The notes: generated by a model from the sequence alone, not told the origin. Counted from the stretch's first letter, positions 37,548 through 47,403 are shown. The stretch: 64,000 bases of DNA from Providencia stuartii (GCA_900455155.1 UGUC01000001.1:248001-312000); one strand, 5' to 3'. Numbers and translations are program-made.

Positions 37548-39794
37548 TTAGGCATAATTAGAGAGATTGATTGAATTGGCTTTACGCTCATTTGATTGTT
37601 TCAATGATGTCAACGTGTCAGTAAATAGGTTATTAAACACCTCATATTGTTTTGACAGCATCTTAATCAGAGACTCAAGCAACTCATCGAGGACTTTAAT
37701 GATTTCATCATTCATCATCATTTTGGCGAATAACGTCTTAAGCTCTCGTAGTTGCGCGGCTCCTTCTAAGCGTAATGCTCCAACAGTCACCGCACTTGTC
37801 ACTGACATTGCAACGCCAGCCCCTTTCGCACCAACTTCGACACGTGACGCTAATAGGCTCTGTTTGCCCAGTTTTTTCCCTGTATCAACGATATCAGCAA
37901 CATCATCAACCTGATCAGCGACTTTATCGACCACTTTCACCGTATCTTGGATGCTATCTGCTTGCTGATGCACCTTATCAACGGTTTTCACGGCATCCTT
38001 AATACCGTCTGCTTGTTCATTCACCTGATTAACCGTTTTCACTGCATGCTTAGCGCTGTCTGCCTGTTCATGTAACTTGTCGACCGCTTTTGCAGTATCT
38101 TTGATGCTATCAGCCTGCTCATGCGTCCTATCAACGGCTTTTGCGATATTTTTAATATCACGAGCCTTCTTCACGACCTGATTGGCTGTTTTAACGGTAC
38201 TTTGTAACTCTTCCGCCGCATCGGCTAATTTAGTAAATTTCGTTAATACCACCATGTCATCCGCGGCTTTGCCTAACGTTTTAATTTTACTGAGCAGGTT
38301 TTTAACGAGATTGACGATCGTATTTGCCATCGCCTTTAATGTGCTTTTCACGACAGTTTTCAGCGTATTGGCCGCAATTTTGACGACCGTTTTTACGGTA
38401 TTGGCGATGTTTTTCACAAAAGAGGACATAGAAACCAAAGAGAGCGCCAGAAAAGCAACGGCTGCGACAACCATGCCAACAATGCTACCTATCTTTTTCG
38501 CCTCTTCGGCAGACATCCCAAACGATATCAACATATCCGTGACAACATTTGAAATTTCCGTCGCTAACATCTGCATTAAACTTGCATTACCCGTCTCTTC
38601 CAACACGATATCAGTGACAGAAATGGCGATACCGATTGCGGCAACGGCGAGGGTTAATGGTGCAGCCGCGCCGAATGTTGCGACTGTCGCAATAACAGAA
38701 ACCGCTAACATGACGTAGCTAAAAATCTTACTGGCGCACGATGCGGCTTTATTGGCAGCATCTGCTTTACGCTGAGCCTCTTCGGCTTCTTTGGCTTTTT
38801 TCTCTGAATCTTTACGAGAGGCTTCGCTGATCTTAGCCATCACCTCTTCTTGCTCTTTCATATTGCGGATAGAGTCTTCATTCATCGCTTTTTTCAGCGA
38901 TGCGGTTAACATGGTCAATAGAGCAAGCGTGTTTTCCCATTTTTCGCCGTCGACTTCGACAGGGCGCGGTGCATTTTGGATAAATTTATTTAAAACGTCG
39001 CGATCACTATTAGCAACCACAGCAAGTTTTTCTGCTGTCGAATACGCGGCCTTAAGATTGCTTTCAATCGTAGATAGTTTTAATTCTAAATCAGCAAGTT
39101 GGGTATTACTTTGCGCAAGCTGAGTCGTTAATTGCCCCCCCTGCTGTTTAAGCTCATTCACTTCCGTTGTTAGCTGTTCAATTAACTGAGTCAGTTTTTG
39201 CGCATCTTGCTTGTCATCGGCTGTTTTAGGGGGTTTTGGTATCCCACTTAAACTCGCTTTAGCAAAATCGAGTGCGTTCGTTTTACTGGCTAACGCCTGC
39301 TTATTTTCATTCAGTCGATTTTGCTGCTGAGTCTGTGTTTTCGTTAGCTCCTCTAACTCATTTTTGGTATTAGTATGGTCAACGCGAATAGCATTCACAT
39401 CTTTTTCAGCTTGCTGTAGTTTTTCTGTATTTTTTACAAATGAATCTAATAACGCATCGCCATGTTGCCTCAGCGCATCGGATTCAATATTTAACTGATG
39501 CAGTTGATTACGTAATTCATTGATATTATTCTCACCTAATATCTTACGTATCGATGAGAAAGCCTCCATCATTGACGCTCTTGCATTCACGCCTTTTTTC
39601 GGCTCTTGCAGTTGCGGCTGGCTTTCTAATTTACTGCGTTTCACTTGTTCATTTGATGTTAATTCTTCGCATGCGGTCTCCATACTTAACATCGCTTTGG
39701 CGATGTTATCCCCCATTTCTAATGGATTAACACCTTGCTGAAAGGCTTTGACTAGGCCTATCCTGTCAGATGTTATATTGGTGATTGCTGCCAT
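37548..39794 (-). CDS. sipB: SipB/IpaB-like major translocator with internal 17-residue repeats
   Basis: 748 residues, about 150 longer than Salmonella SipB (593). Order of parts: chaperone-binding N-terminus, long coiled coil (about 85-345), first hydrophobic hairpin at about 355-395 (YVMLAVSVIATVATF), the segment VTDIVLEETGN, a second hydrophobic stretch at about 437-460 and amphipathic helices. Six 17-residue repeats follow (534-635), then a C-terminal helix region with a conserved late segment. It inserts into the host membrane and forms the pore with SipC; SicA is its chaperone. AGAGGA precedes the ATG. The repeats explain most of the extra length. Confidence 0.9.
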   Translation of the reverse strand: MAAITNITSDRIGLVKAFQQGVNPLEMGDNIAKAMLSMETACEELTSNEQVKRSKLESQPQLQEPKKGVNARASMMEAFSSIRKILGENNINELRNQLHQLNIESDALRQHGDALLDSFVKNTEKLQQAEKDVNAIRVDHTNTKNELEELTKTQTQQQNRLNENKQALASKTNALDFAKASLSGIPKPPKTADDKQDAQKLTQLIEQLTTEVNELKQQGGQLTTQLAQSNTQLADLELKLSTIESNLKAAYSTAEKLAVVANSDRDVLNKFIQNAPRPVEVDGEKWENTLALLTMLTASLKKAMNEDSIRNMKEQEEVMAKISEASRKDSEKKAKEAEEAQRKADAANKAASCASKIFSYVMLAVSVIATVATFGAAAPLTLAVAAIGIAISVTDIVLEETGNASLMQMLATEISNVVTDMLISFGMSAEEAKKIGSIVGMVVAAVAFLALSLVSMSSFVKNIANTVKTVVKIAANTLKTVVKSTLKAMANTIVNLVKNLLSKIKTLGKAADDMVVLTKFTKLADAAEELQSTVKTANQVVKKARDIKNIAKAVDRTHEQADSIKDTAKAVDKLHEQADSAKHAVKTVNQVNEQADGIKDAVKTVDKVHQQADSIQDTVKVVDKVADQVDDVADIVDTGKKLGKQSLLASRVEVGAKGAGVAMSVTSAVTVGALRLEGAAQLRELKTLFAKMMMNDEIIKVLDELLESLIKMLSKQYEVFNNLFTDTLTSLKQSNERKANSINLSNYA
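37890..38195 (-). repeat. Six in-frame 51-bp (17-residue) tandem repeats in sipB
   Basis: Residues 534-635 divide exactly into six units of 17: VKTANQVVKKARDIKNI, AKAVDRTHEQADSIKDT, AKAVDKLHEQADSAKHA, VKTVNQVNEQADGIKDA, VKTVDKVHQQADSIQDT and VKVVDKVADQVDDVADI. The consensus is (A/V)K(A/T)VDKxHEQADSIKDx. The first and last units are the most diverged. The repeats are probably helical. Confidence 0.85.
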
Positions 39795-39804
39795 ATTGTT
39801 TCCT

Positions 39805-40317
39805 CTACTTTATTGAAGAGTCTTTCTGCACTGAATCAGTCTTTTCAAGATTCTTTTTCAATGCATTAAGGTAAGCCTGAGATTTGGCTTTTAACTCACT
39901 ATCGGTACTGCTATTACAAACATTTTCGAAACAGTGCAGTGCTGCACTGCTTTTTTTAAGCATCAAATTACATTGGCCAGCATGAAATAAAGGACGATAG
40001 TCATCCTTAGCCAATACAAAAGCTAATGCATAAAGTTCAGCGGCCTTTTCATAACGTTTAGTTAATTGGTAAACAGCGGCAAGCCCCATCACATAGTCGG
40101 TATTATAAAAATCATAAATACTCAAAAAGCGAAAAAAGGTTTCTGCTTCTTTTAATTTTCCTTGTTGATAAAACTCATAAGCGTAGGCATAGATGCCATC
40201 CATCATCTCTTGTGAAATACCATGAATATCTTTATAAGTTGCCCCAGACATTAATGCCGACGTAACATCATTAAGCAATTCATCCATATCTATAGACTGT
40301 TTTTCTTTGTTACTCAT
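39805..40317 (-). CDS. sicA: SicA/IpgC-like class II TPR chaperone
   Basis: 170 residues. The SycD/LcrH family pattern is seen: an N-terminal helix region, three TPR units (GIYAYAYEFYQQGKLKEAETFFRFLSIYDFYN, DYVMGLAAVYQLTKRYEKAAELYALAF, RPLFHAGQCNLMLKKSSAALHCFENV) and a short tail. It keeps SipB and SipC apart before secretion. In Salmonella and Shigella the freed chaperone becomes coactivator of InvF or MxiE, so it is also a regulatory sensor of secretion. It is the first gene of the sic-sip operon, which begins after a MxiE-box-like element. Confidence 0.93.
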   Translation of the reverse strand: MSNKEKQSIDMDELLNDVTSALMSGATYKDIHGISQEMMDGIYAYAYEFYQQGKLKEAETFFRFLSIYDFYNTDYVMGLAAVYQLTKRYEKAAELYALAFVLAKDDYRPLFHAGQCNLMLKKSSAALHCFENVCNSSTDSELKAKSQAYLNALKKNLEKTDSVQKDSSIK

Positions 40318-40370
40318 ATATTCACCTTATAAAAATGTAGGATATATGACGCAATATCATTAATAATTGC

Positions 40371-40413
40371 ATCATAATTATTCAAAACTGAATTTTCTTA
40401 TAAAAAACGATAT
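40371..40413 (-). promoter_or_regulatory. MxiE-box-like element and -10 before sicA
   Basis: On the minus strand 40413-40397 reads ATATCGTTTTTTATAAG, which agrees with the Shigella MxiE box (GTATCGTTTTTTTANAG) at 13 of 16 fixed positions. A -10-like TATGAT follows after 20 bases (40376-40371), the spacing expected for an activator box covering the -35 region. It lies about 55-80 bases before the sicA ATG. The likely activator is InvF with SicA. Confidence 0.55.
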
Positions 40414-40431
40414 TATCGACAAATGGTTAAT

Positions 40432-41535
40432 TTAACTGTCTTTATCTTCCTGAATGATTCTGCTCTCATTTATTAGTTTCATTGATTCTTCATCGAGATC
40501 TATTCCCATCTTTTCTAATTCAATGCGAATTAACCAATTAATGATCCGCATTACATCCTGCAAACCATGCTCATCAATAAAACTATCTTTCCGATAATAG
40601 CGCCATATTTTTCTAGCTAATGGAATATCACGGACAACAGGAACGCCTTGTTGCTCGGCATATCGAACAATCATTTTTGCCTGTAATCCATGGCTTTTAA
40701 ATAATAAAAAAGGTAATGGCGCAATATCATTATTATAATAAATTAACATTGCAATATGCGTCGGGTTTGCCATCACAAAAGTCGAGTTACGCACATTGGA
40801 TTTCACCTCTTCCGACAATATTTCCTGATGCAGCCCTTTACGAGCGCTTTTTAAGTGAGGATCCCCTTCATTATCTTTATACTCTTTTTTCACTTCCTGT
40901 TTTTCCATTTTTAATCCCTTAATAAACAAGAAGAATTCTGTGACCACATCCACTAAGATGATAAATAACGCAACGGCTAAAAAAACGACAACAAAGGTCG
41001 CGCACAGCCCCACCCATTGATAAATCACTCCATTTATCGTGCTACGATACAGCAAGAAAATGTCATGCCGCCAAAGAATAAAAAATACCATGGCCGAGAT
41101 AGAAAATACGATCAGATAAAGAAATGCTTTAATTAATTCCTTAAGAGAATTCAGTGAAAATATTTTCTTAATCCCTGAAATTGGATTGAGCTTTGAAAAA
41201 TCAATTTTAATGGCTTCTGTTGCTAAGCGGAAACGACTTTGTAATAAAGAAAGTATCGCTCCTGAAATAAAACAGGCGAGTAGTACAGGAATAACTATTT
41301 TTAGAAAAGCACCAATAAACTCCATTAATAATATATTGATATTAATATTATAAGGTGATAACAAAATACGTTTCATCAATCCAGCTATTTCAAATAAACT
41401 GGTTGTTCCTGTGATTACATAAACGCTAACGACTAACACTAATGCCGCAACACTGTCTTTACTTTTAAAGCTTTGCCCTTTTTTAGCAGAATCTTTAATT
41501 TTTTTCTCGGTAGGTTTTTCGGTTTTCTCTGCCAT
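40432..41535 (-). CDS. sctU: SctU (SpaS), export-apparatus switch protein
   Basis: 367 residues with four N-terminal membrane segments (about 30-205) and a soluble C-terminal domain. The autocleavage motif N-P-T-H is intact at residues 257-260, in STFVMANPTHIAMLIYY. Cleavage between N and P allows the switch from needle to translocator secretion, with SctP as the partner. It is the last gene of the inv-spa run and is separated from sicA by 114 bases containing the sicA promoter. Confidence 0.95.
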   Translation of the reverse strand: MAEKTEKPTEKKIKDSAKKGQSFKSKDSVAALVLVVSVYVITGTTSLFEIAGLMKRILLSPYNININILLMEFIGAFLKIVIPVLLACFISGAILSLLQSRFRLATEAIKIDFSKLNPISGIKKIFSLNSLKELIKAFLYLIVFSISAMVFFILWRHDIFLLYRSTINGVIYQWVGLCATFVVVFLAVALFIILVDVVTEFFLFIKGLKMEKQEVKKEYKDNEGDPHLKSARKGLHQEILSEEVKSNVRNSTFVMANPTHIAMLIYYNNDIAPLPFLLFKSHGLQAKMIVRYAEQQGVPVVRDIPLARKIWRYYRKDSFIDEHGLQDVMRIINWLIRIELEKMGIDLDEESMKLINESRIIQEDKDS

Positions 41536-41547
41536 TTTATATGTGCT

Positions 41548-42351
41548 CTATGCTGGGTCCGATAATATAAAGATGTCATGTAATGGAGAGGTTGAAATCA
41601 TATTAACTAAGATATCAGGCACTTCATTCTGAAAATAGAGTAAAAAAACAGCAAATGCGATAATTGACTTAATGGTTAAAGATAAAGAAAACGCATTTAA
41701 CTGTGGGCAAAAACGTGAATATAACCCCAATGCAGCTTCACTAATAAATAGGGTAATGAGAATAGGTGCCGCCAATATAATCGCTTTTACCACCATTTGG
41801 TTCATCCATTCCCCTAATGGCAAACTATTAAATTGGGAAAAACCTGCCGCAAACGGTAATAGCTGATAACTTTGTGCAAATGTTTTAACTAATAATAGCA
41901 TGCCACCTTGCGATAAAAAGACCATACACACGATATAACTAATAAAGACCGCAAGTTCGGACGCTTCACTGCCACTGGCAGGATCCACAATACTGCTAAT
42001 TGTTTCACCACGCTGAGTATCAATCAGCTCACCGATAATATTCGCTATCATAAACGGTAAAGCTAAAATAAGTGCCGTGATTAACCCTACCGCTAATTCA
42101 TACAGCACTATTTCCATAAAACCAACACGCTCTTCTTGAAGATTATGAGTCGATAGCAGTGGCCAGAGCCCTAATACAATATAGACAGTCACACAGTTTT
42201 TAATCATACCGCTACTGAGTAACTTGTTACTCAAAAAAGGTAAAAAGAAGAGTGTTGGAGCAATACGTACCCAAGCGATAGCTAATGTGATTAACCCTTC
42301 CTGAAAGGTAAAATACATGGACGAATAAAAAGACAGTATCTCTTGATTCAT
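41548..42351 (-). CDS. sctT: SctT (SpaR), export-apparatus membrane protein
   Basis: 267 residues, multiple hydrophobic segments, with family features WVRIAPTLFFLPFLSNKLLS near the N-terminus, GELIDTQRGETISSIVDP near residue 115 and a QLNAFSLSLTIKS segment late. It forms the SctR5-S4-T1 core of the export gate. Its ATG overlaps the sctS stop by 4 bp. Confidence 0.93.
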   Translation of the reverse strand: MNQEILSFYSSMYFTFQEGLITLAIAWVRIAPTLFFLPFLSNKLLSSGMIKNCVTVYIVLGLWPLLSTHNLQEERVGFMEIVLYELAVGLITALILALPFMIANIIGELIDTQRGETISSIVDPASGSEASELAVFISYIVCMVFLSQGGMLLLVKTFAQSYQLLPFAAGFSQFNSLPLGEWMNQMVVKAIILAAPILITLFISEAALGLYSRFCPQLNAFSLSLTIKSIIAFAVFLLYFQNEVPDILVNMISTSPLHDIFILSDPA

Positions 42352-42620
42352 CCCAAAAGCCCTATTGCTGGAATGGCTGTCGTTAACACTTCTAACGCAT
42401 AATTCATCACTTTATCTGCCAGCCAGCCTGAAATCATAAATAACGAGCCAAACACCGCCAGCAATTTAATCCCAAAAGGAAGCGTCTGCTCCTGTAATTG
42501 CGTAACCGTTTGGATTAACCCCACCAGCAACCCAACCACTGTCGCCACAATAACAGGGATAGCGGATAACATAACAATCAATAACATTGCTTTATTGCTG
42601 CTATAAATAATCTCATCCAT
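42348..42620 (-). CDS. sctS: SctS (SpaQ), export-apparatus membrane protein
   Basis: 90 residues with two membrane helices forming a hairpin; VGLLVGLIQTVTQLQEQTLPFGIKL is the family signature. Four copies join SctR and SctT in the export gate. It overlaps sctT by 4 bp and follows sctR by 14 bases. Confidence 0.93.
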   Translation of the reverse strand: MDEIIYSSNKAMLLIVMLSAIPVIVATVVGLLVGLIQTVTQLQEQTLPFGIKLLAVFGSLFMISGWLADKVMNYALEVLTTAIPAIGLLG

Positions 42621-42634
42621 TCATCGTATCCTTG

Positions 42635-43301
42635 TTATTGCTGTGCCAATTCAAGATATTGCATCACTAACCCTTTCGAAATCAGTGACCATCCATCAAT
42701 AGCGACAAACAGGATCAATTTAACTGGCACCGAAATAGTGACTGGGCTCATCATCATCATACCGAGAGCTAACAGAATGCTAGATATCACCAGATCAATC
42801 ACAACAAAGGGTAAATAGATATAAAAACCAATTTCGAATGCTGACTTAACTTCACTCAGTGCATAGGCAGGTAATAGTGAAAATAGTGTGGCCGAATGCG
42901 CTTCGGCGTCCATTGGCTCTTCATTTCGCTGCTGTTGTACTGATTCGAAAAAATTGCACCAGTTCAGGATCAGAATATTTTTGTAAATAGGCCTTATAGC
43001 GTCCTAAGCCGCCATCAACAAAATTATCGACCGATTCCACATTGCCAAAATCCACCTTCTCTTCACGCATATAATGGCTAATGTCTTGCACCACTGGCAT
43101 CATGACAAAAAGGGATAACAACATCGCGATGCCATTTAAAGCCATGGTTGAGGGAACCTGTTGAACCCCCATGGCATTACGTACCATGATTAATACGATC
43201 GATATTTTTAAATAACAGGTGCCTGCCGCAATAATAAACGGCAGTAATGTGGCCAGTGAAACCAGTGCCAACATGGGTATTTCGTTGGATACAATGGACA
43301 T
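42635..43301 (-). pseudogene. sctR: SctR (SpaP), export-apparatus membrane protein, one apparent frameshift
   Basis: One extra base in the A6 run 42948-42953 splits a 221-residue protein, the expected length (SpaP 224). Conserved parts are LPFIIAAGTCYLKISIVLIMVRNAMGVQQVPS in the first half and [42 protein letters not shown] in the second. After correction the join reads [10 protein letters not shown]. Start chosen at 43301, with AAGG upstream; longer starts run into sctQ. SctR is essential for export, so a real break would abolish secretion. Confidence 0.93.
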
Positions 43302-43302
43302 G

Positions 43303-44229
43303 TTATGGCCTTTTATCACCCAGATGAGCAAGGCGAGTAATTTCTAAGCCTAACTCGTCACTCTCACCGATATAAATCAGCTCTCCCTCAGCAATGAGCT
43401 GCTTATTGGCATACACTTTGACTTCACGCTCTTTATTTTCACCAATCGAATATACGGCTCCCGGCTGAATATCGGCTAACTCATTCAGCGTAATTTCAGT
43501 CTGACCAAGTACAAACGTTAATTTGATTGTCATCGCATTCACATCGAATGGTTTCACAACCTCATCTGAAAAGGTTTCTTCTTGTAATAACGCACTCTCA
43601 TCGGCAATAGGGGCGATCGTCTCTTCAATCATAAATTGACCTTCTTGTTGTTTTTGAAAACGGGCAAAAGGGCGCCCTGCGATTGACATATTCAGCAGTA
43701 ATTGCTGAATACAAAACACATCATGCAACTGGATAGATTGCAGAAGTTTTGCGCTAATATAGCTATAGCCCAATACCCAATCCGCTTGTAACTTAAGCTT
43801 ATGCAACGCAAATTGTTGTTTTGATTGTTTTGCTAGCCCTTCTATTGGTGAAGGTAACAACACCTGGCCCAAAGCCGGCTCTTGCACACACAACCAAGGC
43901 TTTGCAGGGCTATCATCAATAATTTCGAGTGAACCACAACGGAAATGCTCGGAGAAAAAGCGCATTCCACGATTTTCAGTCGTAAATAGACTGATTAAGT
44001 TATCCTCATCAATGCTATTCCAAGCATAATGCGTGAAAGCGGGCCAATGGTGGTGACACCAACGTTCCACATTGACCAGTGCTGGTACTTTTTCCGTGTG
44101 ACTGATTAACGTCAGTTGGAAATAGCGCTCCCCCTGTCTGGGGGAGACGGTTTCCAAATCAGGTTGGTAACATTGCTGCCAAGCGCGTACTTGGAGTGCT
44201 CGCTGGCTAATACGGCGAATATTCAACAT
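43303..44229 (-). CDS. sctQ: SctQ (SpaO), cytoplasmic C-ring/sorting-platform protein
   Basis: 308 residues. The N-terminal two thirds is variable; the C-terminal SpoA (surface presentation of antigens) domain is clear at about 230-300 (IKLTFVLGQTEITLNELADIQPGAVYSI, VKVYANKQLIAEGELIYIGESDELGLEITRL). SctQ forms the pods of the sorting platform that link SctD, SctK and the SctL-SctN ATPase. Many species also make the C-terminal part alone from an internal start; an ATG near residue 234 (NAMTIKL) might serve, which is speculative. Confidence 0.9.
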   Translation of the reverse strand: MLNIRRISQRALQVRAWQQCYQPDLETVSPRQGERYFQLTLISHTEKVPALVNVERWCHHHWPAFTHYAWNSIDEDNLISLFTTENRGMRFFSEHFRCGSLEIIDDSPAKPWLCVQEPALGQVLLPSPIEGLAKQSKQQFALHKLKLQADWVLGYSYISAKLLQSIQLHDVFCIQQLLLNMSIAGRPFARFQKQQEGQFMIEETIAPIADESALLQEETFSDEVVKPFDVNAMTIKLTFVLGQTEITLNELADIQPGAVYSIGENKEREVKVYANKQLIAEGELIYIGESDELGLEITRLAHLGDKRP

Positions 44230-44231
44230 GA

Positions 44232-45681
44232 TTAATGATCTTCTTGCTCAGACTGTTGTTGCCTTTGTTGGCGCTGTCGCTCATGACGCGATTCTTCATC
44301 ACGAATTGATAACGGATGATCGCTGCGTAAAAGGTGCTGATTTTCATGTAACGCACGATGAACTTCCGGGCTAGTGGTGGTAGCCAATAGTTCACTGCCT
44401 CTAGTGGCTAACTCAAATGTCACCGAAGGGCTGTTCTGCCATTGATTAAAGGTATAAGTGAGGCGGCTTCCTTCAATTTGTGTCACTTTATTCTCTGTCG
44501 CTGCCGCCATCGCTTCTGTGCTCATATCTAGGGTGGAATTTGCTTTATTTGTGGGTTGACGAGATTGCACCATCGGAGCTATTTGCCCCTTTTCATTGCA
44601 AGTCGTAGTGGCTAATGGTGGTATCACCCAATCAGGGGAATCATCGATTTCCAATTGCGGATATGGCTGGCTAATCTCAGGCACTGTATCGCCTTCATCT
44701 ATTTTTTGTGATTGCGTTGGCTGAACAAGCGGCAATGAGGAGGGCGTACTGTACTGCCCCTGATCTGCCACTGAAATAGAAGCCACAGATGGCGACGGTG
44801 ACATTGGTCGTGCGGTTATTTCGGATTGAGACAAAATCCGGCTTTCATGCGTAGGCAGAGATAGCGCTGGCGCTTGGAAAGAGAGGGGGGATACAGACAT
44901 CGCCTCTCGAGTAACTGACGTTGTTTTTTACGCCTAGCGGTATTGGCATTTCATGATGGGTTTCATGGTGAATATGCAAATCATTTTGCTCTACTTCACG
45001 ATGTTTAATCTGCGTTGATGGCGGCAATGCGTGCTTATTGTGCTCTGCTCCTTGCCATTTTTTTGGCTGAGGCGCTAAAGCTGTTATTGACGCTTGATGT
45101 TTCACCACATTTTTATTTGTATTTGCAGAGATAGATAAATTTGCATTGGTTTCGACAGAAACCGTTTCAGCAGTATTTGATAACCGATTGCTCTCCTGTT
45201 GCCAGTGAGTTTTCCCGATAACACCTTGCCCAATCGTGACATGATTAGGAACTAATGGCGCATCAATAAGCGCTTTATCGGTCGAATCACCCTCACTGTC
45301 CGACGATATTTCTGTCATCGGTAGCGCCCTATGTGACAGCGATGCTTCTATCACAGGTAATTCACGGTGTGATTGGGCGGCTTTCACATCCGCCGTTGCA
45401 TTGATACCCAACTGGCAAAATGCCATCATTTTTTCCGCCGTTTCAGTATGGCGTAGGTGCACAGGTAACTGCGCCAATAATAGCGCTAAGCTGTCTTCCA
45501 TTTCTTTCTTGCGTCGTTTTTGTGGTGGCGACGTTTGTGCTTTCTTCGAAGCGACCTCCGCCATACGCTGTTTAATTAGCGACTTGCTATCGGGTTGTTT
45601 ACCTTTTGCTAATGGGAAGGCAGCATGGTTTTCCGCTACCCTAGTACTCGGTTCATTCAACGCCAGTTTTACTGTTGCCAT
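44232..45681 (-). pseudogene. sctP: SctP (SpaN/InvJ)-like needle-length regulator, one apparent frameshift
   Basis: One extra base in the G6 run 44885-44890 splits a reconstructed 482-residue protein, long compared with InvJ (336) or Spa32 (292). The start at 45681 has GAGGAG about 10 bases upstream and overlaps sctO. The sequence is hydrophilic, rich in S, T, P, Q and H and poorly conserved, as usual for this family. A C-terminal globular part is suggested by SRLTYTFNQWQNSPSVTFEL. SctP measures needle length and triggers the SctU switch. Identification rests mainly on position between sctO and sctQ. Confidence 0.75.
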
Positions 45682-46108
45682 AGGCGGACAACTCCTCAAT
45701 TTCATTTTGTTGCTGACGTTCCGATTTTAAACGCCGAGCACGGTGTTGCTGCTTGAGATAATTTTGGAATTTCTCGCACTTGTTACGTAACGCAAACATA
45801 CGCACAACAATATTTTTTCGTGATTGCTCATACCGAGTCATTTCCGTATTAATTGACTCCGTTTGGTATTGAAGATGAGCAATTTCCGCGAGCAAAGCGG
45901 CTTTCAGCCTTTGGCTCTCCCAAAAAGCCATTTTGCTCAGTTCGGCGGATTGCTCATATAACGCGATTTGTGTCGTCAATATCGCAATACGCGATTGAAT
46001 ATCCGTTAATTGTTGTTGTAGCGCACGGATTGCTGACTGCACTTGCCATTGTTCCTGTTTAGCGCGATCAAGGCGTCTTTCCGTTAACGTAAGAAGACTT
46101 TTAATCAT
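45653..46108 (-). CDS. sctO: SctO (SpaM/InvI), central stalk of the export ATPase
   Basis: 151 residues, almost entirely a two-stranded coiled coil (long helices 5-65 and 75-130) rich in Q, R and E, as in SpaM, YscO and FliJ. It inserts into the SctN hexamer and contacts SctV. Its first base overlaps the sctN stop, and its 3' end overlaps sctP by 29 bases. Confidence 0.88.
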   Translation of the reverse strand: MIKSLLTLTERRLDRAKQEQWQVQSAIRALQQQLTDIQSRIAILTTQIALYEQSAELSKMAFWESQRLKAALLAEIAHLQYQTESINTEMTRYEQSRKNIVVRMFALRNKCEKFQNYLKQQHRARRLKSERQQQNEIEELSAYGNSKTGVE

Positions 46109-47400
46109 CAGGAAGCCAAATAGTCGAGGCGGTTTAATACAGTTTCGAAATGCTCAGCTTCATCCATCTTTTGTTGCAAGAACTGTTCAATATCTTCTTT
46201 TTTATCCAAAGCATTGTCATTGTCTTCACTTTCCCCACGTTGGTATTCGCCAAGCTCCAAATACAGCTGAATTTGTTCTAGCCTAGATAGACGATCACGC
46301 ACTTTTGTTGCGGCTTGGCGATGTGTATCCGTCGTGACTTTTTGGAATACACGACTAATGCTGTGCAAAATATCAATCGCTGGGTAATGCCCCTTTCCCG
46401 CCAACTTATGGCTAAGATAAATATGCCCATCAAGAATCGAGCGAATTTCATCACCAATAGGGTCTGACTCTTCTTCACTTTCTAGCAATACGGTATAAAA
46501 GGCGGTAATTGAGCCTTGCTGCATACGACCTGGGCGCTCAAGCAACATAGGCAGTTGCTCAAACACCGACGCTGGGTAGCCTCGTCTTGCTGGAAGTTCC
46601 CCCGCCGCCAAAGCAACATCACGTAATGCTCTGGCGTAACGTGTCATTGAATCGACAAATAACAAGACATGTCGATTACGGTCACGGAAATATTCCGCGA
46701 TTGTCGTAGCAAGCAACGCCGCATTACACCGCTCTATCGGTGGGCTATCGGAAGTGGCATAAATAAGCACCGTTTGGGCTGCATGAGGAGAGGCTTGTAA
46801 CTCCTCAATAAATTCAATGACCTCTCGGCCACGCTCACCGATTAAAGCAACAACATGGATATCTGCCTTCGCGTGGTTAATAATCATATTCATTAATGAA
46901 GTTTTGCCGCTTCCTGCCGCAGCGAAAATACCAATACGCTGCCCAAGACCACAGGTTAATAAGCCATCTATCGCACGGATACCGGTGATAAGTGGTTCAT
47001 CAATCGGACGCCGAGATGTCACGCTCGCGGGTGGACTATCAATACGCATTAGTCTTGAGTCAGGGCAGAACGCTGTTTCGGCTGTATGACCGAGCACACC
47101 AACCTGCTCACCCGCCGCATCAAAAATTTTACCGGCAAGCTGCTCATGCATTTCAAACACGAAAGGTAGGCCCGTTGGGCGGATCACCACATCACGCGTT
47201 AACCCTTGTGCTCGACCAATTAAGCTGAGCACAGTTAAGCCCTCTTTAAACCCCACGACTTGTGCTTTTGCTATGCGCTCTTTTGACGTTATCGAGCGTT
47301 CAACAACACAGATCTCACCAATAAAAACTCCCTGCAAAGGGGCTTCCATTAAACAGCCATGAATGCGCGCAGGGTGCGCGCAAGAATCAAAAAGCTTCAT
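46108..47400 (-). CDS. sctN: SctN (SpaL/InvC), type III secretion ATPase
   Basis: 430 residues. The F1-ATPase-beta-like core has Walker A at 160-168 (AAAGSGKTS), the catalytic segment LIGERGREVIEF at 187-199, Walker B near 246-251 (HVLLFVDSMTRYA) and the family segment LPARRGYPASVFEQLPMLLERPG. It unfolds and detaches chaperones from effectors at the export gate. The ATG follows the invB stop directly without a strong Shine-Dalgarno site, implying translational coupling. Confidence 0.95.
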   Translation of the reverse strand: MKLFDSCAHPARIHGCLMEAPLQGVFIGEICVVERSITSKERIAKAQVVGFKEGLTVLSLIGRAQGLTRDVVIRPTGLPFVFEMHEQLAGKIFDAAGEQVGVLGHTAETAFCPDSRLMRIDSPPASVTSRRPIDEPLITGIRAIDGLLTCGLGQRIGIFAAAGSGKTSLMNMIINHAKADIHVVALIGERGREVIEFIEELQASPHAAQTVLIYATSDSPPIERCNAALLATTIAEYFRDRNRHVLLFVDSMTRYARALRDVALAAGELPARRGYPASVFEQLPMLLERPGRMQQGSITAFYTVLLESEEESDPIGDEIRSILDGHIYLSHKLAGKGHYPAIDILHSISRVFQKVTTDTHRQAATKVRDRLSRLEQIQLYLELGEYQRGESEDNDNALDKKEDIEQFLQQKMDEAEHFETVLNRLDYLAS

Positions 47401-47403
47401 GAT

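Noticed and set aside
37890..38195. CRISPR or non-coding satellite array
   Set aside because: The 51-bp repeats are diverged, contiguous without spacers, and stay in frame inside sipB, so they are protein repeats.
38182..38718. 178-codon open frame on the plus strand inside sipB
   Set aside because: It is antisense to the hydrophobic and repeat region of sipB, has no ribosome-binding site and encodes a low-complexity product that mirrors the sense strand.
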